Assembly (NCBI GenBank): GCA_023653785.1
Contig: JAMKCH010035192.1
Location: forward strand, 1 to 64,000
Source: Ophioderma brevispina
Lineage: Eukaryota; Echinodermata; Ophiuroidea; Amphilepidida; Ophiodermatidae
DNA: 64,000 nucleotides
Reading direction: 5' to 3'
This document shows, piece by piece, positions 23,786 to 35,727 of the stretch. A program made the position numbers and the translations under genes. The notes beneath the pieces were generated by a model that was given only the letters and a program-made list of their open reading frames with translations, made no database searches and had not been told where the DNA came from. The stretch's first letter is position 1. Each line of letters begins with the position of its first letter.

Positions 23786-24960
23786 TGGAAAGAAGATGTG
23801 CTCCGAAGTGTTAAAGGCAAAAATCAGGCCAATTTGATTTTGCACTCTCATTTTTGATGAAGCATATCTTCTGTTCTACATATCGAATTGGAATGAAATT
23901 ATAAATGGCAAAAGCCTATATTATTGGCTTGAAATGAATACCAAATAAAGACCCATGCATATAGTTTTTCTTTTAACAAAATGACTTTGTCCCGAGTGTT
24001 AACATTTTTGGAGGGGACAGCCTGTATGTTTACCTGGATATGTGTTCAATTTTCTTATGCAAATTTGCCTGAGGCTCCATCAATATTCTAATTTCTTCAC
24101 AATCTCCTCACTTGAAATACTGACTAAATTTGCCCCTATAAAAAATGTATGTGTAATTTGTTGAAAATTATGACCAATGCATATGCTATTTTACTAAAGT
24201 GAAAAACAATAATAATCAGACTAATGAATGGGAAAGAGTCCAAAAAGATGACGATAGTGGGGATTAAGAAGGCGACAGTACATTCTTATTCATGCAATAA
24301 AAATATTGATCAAACTGGTAAATAACATTTACATTCAACACAAAACTCTCATAAATCTTACTTCCACAATAATAAGTCAAAGTGGAATTTCATGCACTAG
24401 CCTATTAAGTTCTATGATTCACCTATTTGATAATAGCATTAAAATGCACCACCATCAGAATCAACTAAACCTTGAATAATTTCCTTTTCAGGTTAGACAC
24501 CACTGTGCAGTCATCTGTGGCGCAACTATAACCCGGGGGGGCAGCTGTCTCCTACGAGGAATCTGTCCCCTTAGCCCCCAGTGGAATTAGCGCTTTTCTG
24601 CACATGCGCCAATATGGCAGTGAAAGCAACATTGGCCTATATTGCACTAACCCACTTTAATATGCTTGCCCCTAAAACAGCCCTACCTTTACCCCCTCCT
24701 ATCACTAGCCCTACTGACATTTGCTTCATCTGCTTTTTTTTCTGACCAAGTTTGATGTTATCAAGCTGTGCCTCTTCAAATGAGAACAATCTTGAGAAAC
24801 TTTAACCAAAACGGCACAAATGTTTTTGCACGCATGTGCACACAGGCATGCATACAAACACACACACATGCATGCACAAGCCTGGAAAAAGTGCAGGAAC
24901 TATTTATTATTATTATTTATTCCACTTTTCCACTGGCATCCTTTTCAACTGGAAACCTGG

Positions 24961-25784
24961 TTCCTGGGAAATCTTACCATTTTGAAGGAAAATTTTCTCA
25001 TGTAAATAAAGAAATACATAAGAATTGAAGGGAAATTTTGATTGTGTTCCCAGGAAATTTGGCATTTTTACCAGTAATGTGCATGCATACAAACGCAAAC
25101 ATACATACATGATACATGGAGACATTGATCGTATGGTCTCTTCCTAATCACGTTCAGGCAAGACAAAAAATTATGTTTTTCAACCAAAAAAAAAGAAATA
25201 GTTCCTAGCTAACACGCAATGTAATCTTAACTTTGCTGCTGTTAAAGGTGCATTGCATGATTTTAGTACATTGTTTTAATTATGGTTTAATAGATATCAT
25301 CGAAAAAAAGCTCACTTCCAAAATTTCATTTGATTTTCATTGTGCACTTTAATGCTCAGAGCAAATGCTTAATAATAGCTGCCATTTAAGGACAAAATAT
25401 ACCAAATTCAGGGTGCATAAAGTTAGGCATACACATACTATTTTGGGCCAACAGTTCCGATGATATAATGCCCCTTTTATGCCCTCTAATATGGTTACAT
25501 CTTAAACTAATTTCTGCAAATATTGCATAAATGTCTGCTTTCAACATTGTTATGACGTCTCGTGGACGCCTAAGGTCAGAAATACCTTCAAACACAAAAT
25601 AAACGAGCCTTGTGCACAAATGATCTAAATTATATATAATAAACAGTTTTAATGATCTTTGCTTGATTTGGTTCAAGAATTTGGTATGTCCAAAACATTA
25701 CATAAATCAGAATTACACAATTACACACAATTTATTTATACTTAATTTGTAAACAAGAATGTCCACTTTTTTTTTTTTTTTTTT
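24961..25784 (+). repeat. 817-bp tandem unit, copy 1
   Basis: Begins TTCCTGGGAAATCTTACC and ends with AACAAGAATGTCCAC plus a T run. Nearly identical to copy 2, with small differences such as an extra GATACAT near 25110 and GAGCAAATGC versus GAGGAAATGC. The identical chance frames seen in copies 1 and 2 come from this duplication and are not evidence of genes. Confidence 0.9.
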
Positions 25785-26601
25785 TTCCTGGGAAATCTTA
25801 CCATTTTGAAGGAAAATTTTCTCATGTAAATAAAGAAATACATAAGAATTGAAGGGAAATTTTGATTGTGTTCCCAGGAAATTTGGCATTTTTACCAGTA
25901 ATGTGCATGCATACAAACGCAAACATACATACATGGAGACATTGATCGTATGGTCTCTTCCTAATCACGTTCAGGCAAGACAAAAAATTATGTTTTTCAA
26001 CCAAAAAAAAAGAAATAGTTCCTAGCTAACACGCAATGTAATCTTAACTTTGCTGCTGTTAAAGGTGCATTGCATGATTTTAGTACATTGTTTTAATTAT
26101 GGTTTAATAGATATCATCGAAAAAAAGCTCACTTCCAAAATTTCATTTGATTTTCATTGTGCACTTTAATGCTAAGAGGAAATGCTTAATAATAGCTGCC
26201 ATTTAAGGACAAAATATACCAAATTCAGGGTGCATAAAGTTAGGCATACACATACTATTTTGGGCCAACAGTTCCGATGATATAATGCCCCTTTTATGCC
26301 CTCTAATATGGTTACATCTTAAACTAATTTCTGCAAATATTGCATAAATGTCTGCTTTCAACATTGTTATGACGTCTCGTGGACGCCTAAGGTCAGAAAT
26401 ACCTTCAAACACAAAATAAACGAGCCTTGTGCACAAATGATCTAAATTATATATAATAAACAGTTTTAATGATCTTTGCTTGATTTGGTTCAAGAATTTG
26501 GTATGTCCAAAACATTACATAAATCAGAATTACACAATTACACACAATTTATTTATACTTAATTTGTAAACAAGAATGTCCACTTTTTTTTTTTTTTTTT
26601 T
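25785..26601 (+). repeat. 817-bp tandem unit, copy 2
   Basis: Head-to-tail with copy 1 and continuing into copy 3. The near identity of copies 1 and 2 over hundreds of bases, homopolymers included, indicates a recent duplication or an assembly duplication. Confidence 0.9.
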
Positions 26602-27245
26602 TTCCTGGGAAATCTTACCATTTTGAAGGAAAATTTTCTCATGTAAATAAAGAAATACATAAGAATTGAAGGGAAATTTTGATTGTGTTCCCAGGAAATT
26701 TGGCATTTTTACCAGTAATGTGCATGCATACAAACGCAAACATACATACATGGAGACATTGATCGTATGGTCTCTTCCTAATCACGTTCAGGCAAGACAA
26801 AAAATTATGTTTTTCAACCAAAAAAAAAAAGAAATAGTTCCTAGCTAACACGCAATGTAATCTTAACTTTGCTGCTGTTAAAGGTGCATTGCATGATTTT
26901 AGTACATTGTTTTAATTATGGTTTAATAGATATCATCGAAAAAAAGCTCACTTCCAAAATTTCATTTGATTTTCATTGTGCACTTTAATGCTAAGAGGAA
27001 ATGCTTACTAGTAGCAAAGTTTACAGGCCCATATGTGTGTAATTTCTGCCCATTTAAGGACAAAAAAATACCAAATTCAGGATTCCTCACAAAGGAGATC
27101 TGATCTGCGTGTAAAATTAGGCACACACATTATTTTTGGACCAACAGTTCAGATGATATAATGCCCCTTTTATGCCCTCTAATATGGTTACATCTTAAAC
27201 TAATTTCTGCAAATATTGCATAAATGTCTGCTTTCAACATAAAAC
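26602..27245 (+). repeat. 817-bp tandem unit, copy 3 (diverged right half)
   Basis: Matches copies 1 and 2 closely up to about 27005. It then contains about 40 bp (ACTAGTAGCAAAGTTTACAG and on) missing from copies 1 and 2, with more substitutions up to about 27240. This right half looks like the older, undeleted form. Confidence 0.8.
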
Positions 27246-27867
27246 AAAAATTGTTTGATGTTAACACAACATTGACATGTTTGACATGTTTTAAAAAAAA
27301 ACCTATGATGCATATGTTATATGACATTGTTATGACAAGATAATTGAGGCCATAAAATAGCATGAACTCAGACTCTTATTAACCTAGTTATACGAGATAT
27401 TGACATTGACAGGTACTGATATCCTCTTTTGTTTTGCCCCTAGTTATACAGAGGACCACCAAAATAAATCTATGTTGAAATTCCAGCTAATTCTAACAAT
27501 CTGTTTTGTTTTAAATTATGTTTTGGTTTAATTCAGTTTTCCCAAAGGTCATCTGGTAATTTAATTGTCACAATCCCAGATTTATTCCAAAATTTCATGT
27601 TATTTCATAATAATAACTGTTGCCGTGTACATTGGGTATTACAGGTCAACACGAGATTTCTGGGCACATTAAGTGTGTCACATTTGTGATTTAGTACTGT
27701 TCCTACAGTGAATTAGAAATTTCACATTTGTAACCAAAGAAATGATTTTCTCAGCTTAATTCATTCACATGGGGATATTTTAAAACAAGATAGCTTTAAT
27801 AGTCCAAAAATCAGAATTTTCACATTTTTAGGGGCAACGTGAGTGAAATCTCTCATTGCACCTTTAA
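26878..27867. mobile_element. MITE family D, 990-bp copy
   Basis: Left end GTTAAAGGTGCATTGCATGA and right end TCTCATTGCACC then TTTAAC are inverted. The left end also occurs in tandem copies 1 and 2 (25242, 26059), so the tandem unit includes the left part of this element. A 370-bp relative is at 48105-48474. No transposase frame. Confidence 0.65.
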
Positions 27868-28323
27868 CTAGTTTGGAGGTAGGCTATGTGTAGATGCAAA
27901 AATCGTGCTGGTACCAGCAAATTGAGAAGCATCCTTGCCCATGAACACTATCTTAATGTCCCCTTAAGACTATGGAAAAGGAACATTACATATTGGCCTG
28001 TTACCACCATAACCGTCTTTTATGGCTCACTTTTCAACTTGTTTTAAAAAAAAACATTTTTACATTAAAAGCAAGCTTCTACAGGGTTTAATAATTACAT
28101 TTGGTCTATTTAAATCTAATTTTTATTTGAGTTGCCACCTCTTTGAATAGTTTTAATTGCTGTACAATGGCTATTTAACACTGACTTTGACCGTATACTG
28201 AAACATCCAGAAAAATAATACAAAAAATTACTTCACTTCTTTTCTGAAAATAGTAATGGGAAACTCAGAATTAATTTGGCATGGCCTATTATATCCTGAA
28301 AACTTGCTGTCAATATATGTAGT

Positions 28324-28511
28324 TATACTTCGTCCAGCCTGCACTAAGGAGTGGAAGGTCATAGATTTCGCGCAGCTATTGTGCATGCCGATTGCACACT
28401 CCGCGCCGAATTTGTATGCTCGTGATTACAGCTGCGGCTTAGTGAGATTCGCACATTTAAGACTGCGTAAAAGCTATAATGACACTCCTTATTCAGGCCG
28501 GACGAAGTATA
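28324..28511. mobile_element. 188-bp TIR element
   Basis: Inverted ends TATACTTCGTCCAGCCTG / TATACTTCGTCCGGCCTG followed by an AAGGAGTG block on both sides, about 28 bp in all. The interior is GC-richer than the surroundings. A relative lies at 42010-42168. Confidence 0.75.
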
Positions 28512-28853
28512 GCCTTTGCTGGCTGGTTTACTATTGATCAGTTAAGACTGAAAGCAAACAAATTTTAAATATTTTTGGCCTTTTGATGCAGGTACTAAAA
28601 GCTAACCATTACAGCTGCACACACCCATGGTTTTTTCTCTATTATTTTGATGAAAGAAACTTGAATATTACTCACCGTATATTGCATTTTGTATTACCTG
28701 TCTGGCAACCGTTCAACACTTTCTAGAATGGGGACCTATTTCGTTATGACCCCACTTCCAATTCACAAAAGGTTCCATTGGTTGCCATGGTGCACACCCT
28801 CTTGAACTTGTCCTACTTACTGAATATGTTTAGAAACACGGAGTGTTACATAC

Positions 28854-28988
28854 CAATCATCATCCTTTCCTCCAATGACTTGTCAAATTGTATATCCCGC
28901 TAGGCAACTACACTCACCTCCGATTGTGTCACACAGATCCCCATTGGGGCTCACAAATGTCTGCTTGATTCTGCACATTCATCGATAT
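28854..28988 (-). pseudogene. degenerate cbEGF exon
   Basis: After an ACAAG acceptor the reading starts DIDECAESS, then hits a stop. Changing frame at C, G, T and A runs recovers in order a second cysteine, PNG-like, ICV, DTIGGECSC, LAGY and FDKS, ending at a GTATGT donor. At least four to five single-base length differences from a normal EGF exon are needed, and the sixth cysteine, expected two codons before the donor, is an ATG. The 135-bp span and the phase-1 ends fit the other exons. Either it is a dead exon that may be skipped, or part of the damage is base-calling error; loss of C6 favours a dead exon. Confidence 0.6.
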
Positions 28989-29059
28989 CTTGTAAGGGAC
29001 GAAAGTCAAGTATAGATACTTCAATTATTGAAAACTTAAAGTAGGCATGTATGCGATAC

Positions 29060-29389
29060 CGTTTCAAGGCCATCCCAATTGCAAATATCCTCGTCCCAGA
29101 ACCCAATTTTACCCAAGGTGGGCACAATTTTGGTTTCTGAATAGCCCCTGTGAAATGTAGAAGTTTTAAAAATGTTTGGTTTGGAGGTTATGAGTGAAAA
29201 ATACACCCCATTTTGGTCGACAACTATTAATTGTACAGTACTCTCTGGGCTTACAAATCCAAGTTTTTTCAGTTTTTGGCTCTAATCTCAAAAGGATTGA
29301 ATATCAGCACGAAATTTTACAATGGGGTTTGGGTCAAAATTGTTCAATCAAGACAAAATATTAATTCAATGAGGTCATTCCCCTTTAAC
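29060..29389 (+). mobile_element. MITE family B, diverged copy
   Basis: Shares GTTTGGTTTGGAGGTTATGA, CCATTTTGGTCGACAA, CTCTGGGCTTACAAATC and ATTTTACAATGGGG with other family B copies, ending GTCATTCCCC then TTTAAC. Confidence 0.7.
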
Positions 29390-29579
29390 TTCACAAGATA
29401 AACCCAGCACACAATACAAATATATCCAATATTGCGTACACATGCACACCCACAATGGATCTATATATGCACATAGACCATATTGTACATGTAAGACACA
29501 TATATGTCGAAGCAATTTTTTTCTGCTATATTTTGTTTTGGAATATTACTTCTAATAGCAGTCCTTTGTCCTCTAATAT

Positions 29580-29905
29580 TTTTACCACAAGTGCAACTTT
29601 TTATGCCATGCTGAATTTTATTAGTGAAATTCCTTTTAACTTTTCTTGTGGTGGTATCAGGTATGTCTTGATAATCTCTAATACACAGAATTGAACATTG
29701 AATCTGAAATAGAGCTTAATGTTTCTAATCCACCTGTCAGTTCATGCCATGCTAAACTTCATTAAAGTGAAATTCCCAACTTGACTATTCTTTTTGTCAG
29801 TACTTTGTATCTGGATATTCTCAACTTGAAATGCATAGAACCAAACATTCAATCTGAATACTGATTAATGTTTCCTAATCCAACATTCAGTTTGTATTGC
29901 ATATT
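29580..29905 (+). repeat. about 155-bp tandem duplication
   Basis: GCCATGCTGAATTTTATTAG / GCCATGCTAAACTTCATTAA, AGTGAAATTCC, and ATTGAATCTGAAATAG / ATTCAATCTGAATACTG with TTAATGTTTC recur in the same order at about 155-bp spacing. Confidence 0.7.
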
Positions 29906-30534
29906 TTTTGAAATTCAGCATGACATTCATAATACCCTCTTAAATTCGATCAATTCAATGAAGCCAGAACACAAATAACTTCATAAAAACTACTCGCATC
30001 CACTCAAGAATTACACAATTAACTACGATGACTTGCAACAGTGATGACCGAAAAATAAAACTGGCAATATTCAGCAATATCAGAGGGAGTATTCGCTTAT
30101 TGACAACGACGTGAACAACCATTTTATAGCAAAAATACAAGCAATATTTGGCCATAAGCGCTTCCTCTTACCTGAGGAACCAGAAGTTGTCTAATTACGC
30201 TGTTCTTACATGTACCAGCGGCAGCATATTATGTTAATCAATGCTTTAAATTTATTGCTTCCATATTGCCAATCAAGAAAATCGATTGTGACAATGCAGA
30301 ACCTTTGTTGGTGGTGACATATTTGACAATTGGGTTTGAGTTTGACCTTTGCAGTTGGAAAATCACTGAGGCGTGGCAAGAAAGGAAAAATGTATGTGCT
30401 TTAACTGAGGCTTAAGGGACCTTCCATCTTGACATAGCTATGAATACTTCCCAGGCAAATGGTAATATTAATGGATTAAAAATTGAAGGTGTAACTTTAA
30501 TGGGCTTTAAACCAATGCAAATGTCGATAAAGTA

Positions 30535-30815
30535 ATATCCTTTAAAAGCAGGCAAAGATCCTAAAAACTGAGTGAACTTTCAAGAGCAGAACATAAATAA
30601 GTTTTAATCAAGTTCAGTTATGTTTCCAATTAAGTTAACATTACCACCTCAATGTTTCACTTAATGAAAGTGTCAGATAAAGAAAAATCTTTTAAATGCA
30701 GGCAAAGATACTAAAAACTGAACAAACTTAAGAGCAAAACCTAATTAAGTTCCGATAAATATCAGTTTGTTTTCAGTTAACTTAACATTACCACCTCCAT
30801 GTTCTACCTAATGGT
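30535..30815 (+). repeat. about 150-bp tandem duplication
   Basis: GCAGGCAAAGATCCTAAAAA / GCAGGCAAAGATACTAAAAA followed by AGAGCA, AATTAAGTT and TTAACATTACCACCTC in both copies. Confidence 0.8.
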
Positions 30816-31008
30816 GAAACAAGGGAATTGTTCATACGAGTGTGTATATATTTGCGTATGAATTTTGTGCAAATGTAATCACTATTGAACAGGGACATTT
30901 GCGTGTCTAAACCTACCAAATGGGGACAACTGGTGATTCCATAGTAAAACTAGAATTTCACGGTCTCGGCTTTCCTCGCGCCTCACTAGATTCAGAGAAT
31001 AAAGCTGT

Positions 31009-31172
31009 GTGCCGCTCCATGACCTTTGACCTTGGCAATGACCTTTGACCTCATCAACATATGAAAGTTCCCATGGGTGCACCTATGACACAAGTTTGGT
31101 AACTTGGTTCCAATTGAACTTCAACTTTTCAATTGAGGTCAATATTAAAAAAAATTAACATTTTAGTGACAC
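31009..31172 (+). repeat. left part of a DR1-type dispersed repeat, split by an insertion
   Basis: AGCTGTGTGCCGCTCCATGA, two TGACCTTTGACCT motifs, AAGTTCCCATGGGTGCAC, and TTAACATTTTAGTGACACAT. The matching right end (CACGCACAACAGAATGCAAG to AGCTATAGCTGGCGGCCCC) lies at 32208-32270. In the related copy at 3345-3476 these two blocks are adjacent. Confidence 0.7.
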
Positions 31173-32207
31173 ATGGGGCATGCCCTTCTACGCTGTCGAT
31201 TTGTAATCCCTATCACAGGAGGAGAGCAAACCAAGCGTAAATTCAAAATATTATTAAAAGCATATAACTATCTGTTGCCCCAAATAAAATTGCACATTGT
31301 CTTGAAAATGAATAAAATGTCACTTTCACTTTATTTCCCCCAACATCAGTTGACCAATAGATCACTAGACTTCAGCAAACAATGGCGCTAAAGATATTCA
31401 ATTACCCGCCCGTTTATGTGTGTGTAGAAAAAAATAACACTCGATTCCTTTCATCTGGTAGTGCGGACCATTGATATATTGTCTCGGGGATGAATGGACC
31501 AGGTGTTACCAACCACCTCTTCGATTTAGACGAATTCTTTTTTAATGATGTAACGCAAAATACTCTCCTCATGTCATTCGCATAAATAAATCTAGAGCTT
31601 CTATAGTGCGTGTCAATTAACTTTGTCCAGTTTTTTCATCATTTATATATATATCGAAAAGAAGAAAGTACAAACAACATCATGCGCACAGAATGTTGCT
31701 GGGCAAGCTTTGACACTAACAACTTGTGCATATTAAATCCGAATTTATTGCTTAACTTCATTTGTATTCAATTTACACGCTTTTTCATACGAAACTTAGG
31801 TCACGACCTATATCATAATTGTAACTGGTTAGTTTTGCATTAGTTCCATGGTTATTGGAAAGAGGAATCAGTATTTTGTAAATAACTACTCAACCCGAAT
31901 CGTGGAGGTGATAACACATTGCTATACAATGGCTCGCATACCGGCCCATTGTAAAATCTTTAGTTAATGGTTTGCTGAAGTCCATACATATCCATTGGTC
32001 ACAGATATATAAAGAGAAAATGGATGTGAATTTTTTATTCATTTTAAAGAAAATGTGCAATTTTGTTTGGGGCAACAGACGGTTATATGTCCTGTTATAA
32101 TTTGATCAATATTTTACAGAACAAACCGGGTTTTGTCTATCCCTTTGAAGGACGACGGAATTTGTTATATGCAGCTTGTTATTTGGTCTACGCCCCATAG
32201 TCCTAAT
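31173..32207. mobile_element. 1.03-kb foldback insertion
   Basis: Arms 31235-31405 and, inverted, 31945-32110 share TCTGTTGCCCCAAA, AAAATTGCACATT, AAAATGAATAAAA, TGACCAATGGAT-like and GACTTCAGCAAAC. The block sits between the two halves of an older dispersed repeat, so it inserted into it. No transposase frame; the open frames on the two arms are mirror images of one another. Confidence 0.65.
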
Positions 32208-32796
32208 ACACGCACAACAGAATGCAAGTGTAGTCCTGCAGCTATAGCTGGCGGCCCCAAAAAACTTATGTTATAAACCCTTGGATTGAAACAAATGAGG
32301 ACCGGGTTTGGTGGAAAAAAACTAATAAACAACGCATGTTTCTCACCAAATTGGTGTTTTTATGAGAACATGCATCATGTGTTTTGCGTTCCTTTCATGT
32401 GGGTGTCTCATTGCTTGGCTCTGAAACACACATTCTCCACTAATGTATCATGTCCCATACACCAATTAAGCAATCATCATACACCATTCTATTATCCAGC
32501 CATCATGAATATTCATGACCAGAATCTACATGAATATTCATGAACTGAATCCCGATCTATATCCCTAGGGACATAGATTGAAATGTTTTCCTACACCTCG
32601 TGCCCGAGTCCAGTGATGTGTAAATAAAACAAATACTACATGGTTTATATCTAGGGTACGAATGGTGAATGATTCCCGTAGCCATACAAGGGAAAAATAG
32701 TGGACCCTATTCCTCTAACAAATGTAGTATTTGTAGACTGTTTAATATGGTTACATTACAAAAAAAATGACCAATTACCTACAACCGTTCACTTAC

Positions 32797-32924
32797 CTAC
32801 ACATTTAAATTCCGATTGTTATCAACCTGAACCCATCATCAAAGAAACACCTTGTAACTCCCAAAACCATTCTGACATGTGCCATTATTACAGATACCAG
32901 GCTGGCTTTCACACTCATCCTCAT
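32797..32924 (-). CDS. cbEGF exon with apparent frameshifts
   Basis: After a TCTGCAG acceptor the reading is (D)EDECESQPGICNNGTC followed by QNGFGSYK, typical cbEGF with cysteines 1-3 in place. An extra G then shifts the frame before cysteine 4. The rest (DDGFR, F/D, NNRN, a final Cys and Val before the GTAAGT donor) is recovered only if a T in a T run and an A in an A run are taken as missing. The exon is 128 bp, one base short of a 43-codon exon, as these three changes predict. The expected fifth cysteine codon is TTT. It is either a real exon with assembly errors or a recently broken one. Confidence 0.65.
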
Positions 32925-32999
32925 CTGCAGGATACACTAATATGGATTGTTCTATTAACTGCATATTACCTTCTTCTTCTACATGTTTAAAAATACGTC

Positions 33000-33290
33000 A
33001 GTAAACTTGCGCAACTCCACCCCTTGCAAAATGGCAGTCTGGAACATGACCCCAATGAACCTTTGCGCATAGACTTTGTACATTAATCCAATAAATTGAA
33101 TGAACCCCATTGCACCTTAACCCCAAGTCTGGTTTAAATCGGACCTTAAACGTTCAATGAGATGAAAAAACGAAAACCTAACCAAACTGGAACACAAACA
33201 CACAATACATCCATACGGAGATTCGCACCCTCGCCCAAAACCCTCGCAATATCCCCTCTGCTTTTCAGCCAGGGGCCTAAAAGTATAAAC
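33000..33290 (+). repeat. dispersed repeat related to 38970-39690, internally deleted
   Basis: Starts AGTAAACTTGCGCAACTCCA and ends CCCCTCTGCTTTTCAGCCAG; the same two ends bound the longer copy at 38970-39690. It retains one CCCCAAGTCTGGTTTAAATC block. Confidence 0.75.
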
Positions 33291-34257
33291 GATTAATTTC
33301 ATTAGCAAACTGTCCACCTCAGTTGTATGAATCTAAATTTACAAATTTACCTGGGAATGTAATTGAACTTTGTTAAGTCATTTGTTGGAAAATGGCCAGA
33401 AAGTAGGGCATTTTTGGCACATTATTTGCAAAGTCATAAGAAAGAAAGTTAAAGACTGTGTAGACAACTTTAGTTAGTTAAACCAAAGTTTTAATTCCGT
33501 CCGGTTTTGTTGGTCCCCATTAAACAGGTGGCCGGATACACCCTCGCACTCAGCATATACTGCTTGGGGAGGATTTATTGGAGGCAAAGCTAATTGACCA
33601 GATTGCCCCTTCCTGACCAGCCACTCCAAATCCACACAGTTTTCGGCGGTGGGCCTAGCCCTTGGTCAACACGCCCCCATGCAAGGCAGCATGTGCTGGA
33701 TGGCCCCATTAGCTCTCCATGCTGACCGCCCTTGGTAAGGTAATCTTCTTTTTTCACTCTAACCATTGTACCAGCTACCCTCCTCATCAATTTCTTAGAA
33801 ACTCGATGGGGGTTGACGGTTTAACCGCCCGACTTCGACCCTGGGACCTGTAGTACTGGTTACCAGGAAATACCAGTAGCAAGGCCCTCAAAGAAACCTG
33901 ACCTGAACTATAGTACCAAACTAGTTTTAAAATCATCCTTGGTGATTCAAATACATATTTTTATTTATTAATATTTGGCAGTGTGCTTAGCAGAACCCAA
34001 CATTAGATTAGATTGACTTTTCGCAGCCTGAGTAGATATTTATCCTCTCTCACAAAAAATGGGGTAATGCAACTCTTGGCTGTATTCCCAAAAACAGAGC
34101 TTCACTCAACATTTTCATTAGTAGCCCCACAAGGAACTCACTATAGGATTAGGAGCCAGTACTATTCCCACTTCCATTTTTTTTAAATTAAATATGTTTT
34201 TATTTCACAAATTTAGTGCTATATTTTTTTAATGTCAAGGGCAACATTTGTAAAGTG

Positions 34258-34450
34258 GGTCCAAGTTTTGGATATAAAGATGGTTGCAAGATTGGCAATG
34301 TCATTTTCTCTGGGAAGCTTCTCGCACAGAAACAAGTTGAAACTTACATAGGTCAACTTAAATTAGCACATCTGAGAGCAAGGTTTTGATATAAAGATGG
34401 TTGCAAGATTGGCAATGTCACTTTCTCTGGGAAGCTTCTCGCTCAGAGAC
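34258..34450 (+). repeat. about 118-bp direct duplication
   Basis: GATATAAAGATGGTTGCAAG, ATTGGCAATGTCA and TTTCTCTGGGAAGCTTCTCG occur twice with only a few differences. Confidence 0.85.
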
Positions 34451-35727
34451 ATGGTGTAATTTACAACCATTTCCAAACCTAACACTTGGAAAAATTCTGA
34501 TTTGAATTTCGGTAAAAACAGTAAACTTGGTAAAGGAATATATTTGAACTTAAAAATAGATTAGCAATTATGTTGAAGTAGGTCAGATTATATCTTGTTT
34601 ATTGAATGCTGACAAAAAAGCTTGATGAAAAATAAATTTGTACCTGTACAAATGGGCTAATTAAGAATTCTGCAGTAAATAATTAAGGTGCTCATTAGTA
34701 TTCAATGACATGCAGATATCTTGCTGTAAAACTCTATAGCACCATAAATCATCATGGTCTACCACCTTACCAAGTTTAAAGTTCAAGGGTAGTTGCATTT
34801 TGTTGGTATGGTTGTTTATATGCAAATGAGCTAATTAATATTCATTAACATGGAGGGTTCTCACTGAAAAATTATGCAGCACCAGTAGTCACATGGTCTA
34901 TCACCACACCAAGTTCATGGGTAATTACATTTTGTCGGTACAGTGGATTCATGAACAGTCACCGACATACAGGTACACAGACAGACAGACACACAGCCAT
35001 ACAGACATACATCTGATCACAGTAGCATAAGTCATCCTGACTGTGGGGCCAATTACAACTATGGGCTCGAGGTGATTGCTATGCTATTTTGCTGAAGGGC
35101 AGGGCCAGAAAAAAATGCATATTTCCCAGGAAGATAGTCCCATTTCCCATAGATTTCCCACCATTTTTTATGTATTTCTTTGTCTGAAAAGTCAAAATTT
35201 CCATCCAAATGGTGAAATTTCCCGGGAAGGGGCTTCCTAGATTAACCATTTTTTCCCACCAAGCTGAGGGCCACAGCCAGGAGCAAAATAGTACTATTGC
35301 AATCACTGAGGGCCAATTTAAACCATAGACTTGCAAGAAGGCATTATATATTTGTTTTATATACTTCAATAATAAATATATCTTTCTAATTGAAAATTTT
35401 GTTCGAAAAAATAAAGTTCACTCTTTGGTCAACAGCAAGTCCCAAAGCGTCTTGGCACTGCATGCACGATACACAAGCCATAAATAGTACCATACTATTT
35501 ACAGACGGAAATAACACATAGTTCACTTCTAACCAAATAGTGGAACTATTCTGAATCACATGATAGACTTTCAACCAATCAACAATGTTAAATTTATTAA
35601 TGAAGTATATAAAATTGTTATTTCAAGGCATGTAGGTCATCTACAGGCAAACCACTTTGAGCAAGATTGGATTCATTAAAAACAAATTCAATGGCACCAA
35701 TATGATCTTAACATTAAGAAAAATTGA

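Larger units (their letters stand above)
22060..24024. mobile_element. TIR-bounded 1.97-kb block, Tc1/mariner-like ends
   Basis: Left end TA then CAGGCTGTCCAAAAAAATTT. The right end, read in reverse, is TA then CAGGCTGTCCCCTCC. Similarity continues inward for about 95 bp (AACACT, AAAGTC/GACTTTTTGTTAAA, GGTCTTTGTTTGGTA). A TA on both sides fits a TA target duplication. The interior holds a (CT)n tract, a LINE fragment and a split MITE B, but no recognisable DDE transposase, so it is a non-autonomous or gutted element. Confidence 0.65.
14467..28853 (-). other. 14.4-kb repeat-filled intron
   Basis: Intron between the 28854-28988 and 14341-14466 EGF exons. It contains SINE heads, degenerate tandem repeats (16120-16470, 20655-20865), nested MITEs (17064-18006), a 2-kb TIR block with a LINE fragment (22060-24024), the 817-bp tandem multiplication (24961-27867) and a small TIR element (28324-28511). 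In 18007-20000 and 20866-22059 I see poly-A runs and AT-rich sequence only. No EGF exon was found on the minus strand in this interval. Confidence 0.6.
28989..32796 (-). other. intron with MITE B, local duplications and a foldback insertion
   Basis: Contains MITE B (29060-29389), two short tandem duplications (29580-29905, 30535-30815), a DR1-type repeat (31009-31172) and the foldback insertion 31173-32207. In 32280-32700 I see nothing beyond CATGAATATTCATGA-type short palindromes. Confidence 0.6.

Noticed and set aside
25386..26493. Two identical 96-residue minus-strand frames
   Set aside because: Their identity is explained by the 817-bp tandem duplication, not by coding constraint; the third, diverged copy breaks the frame.
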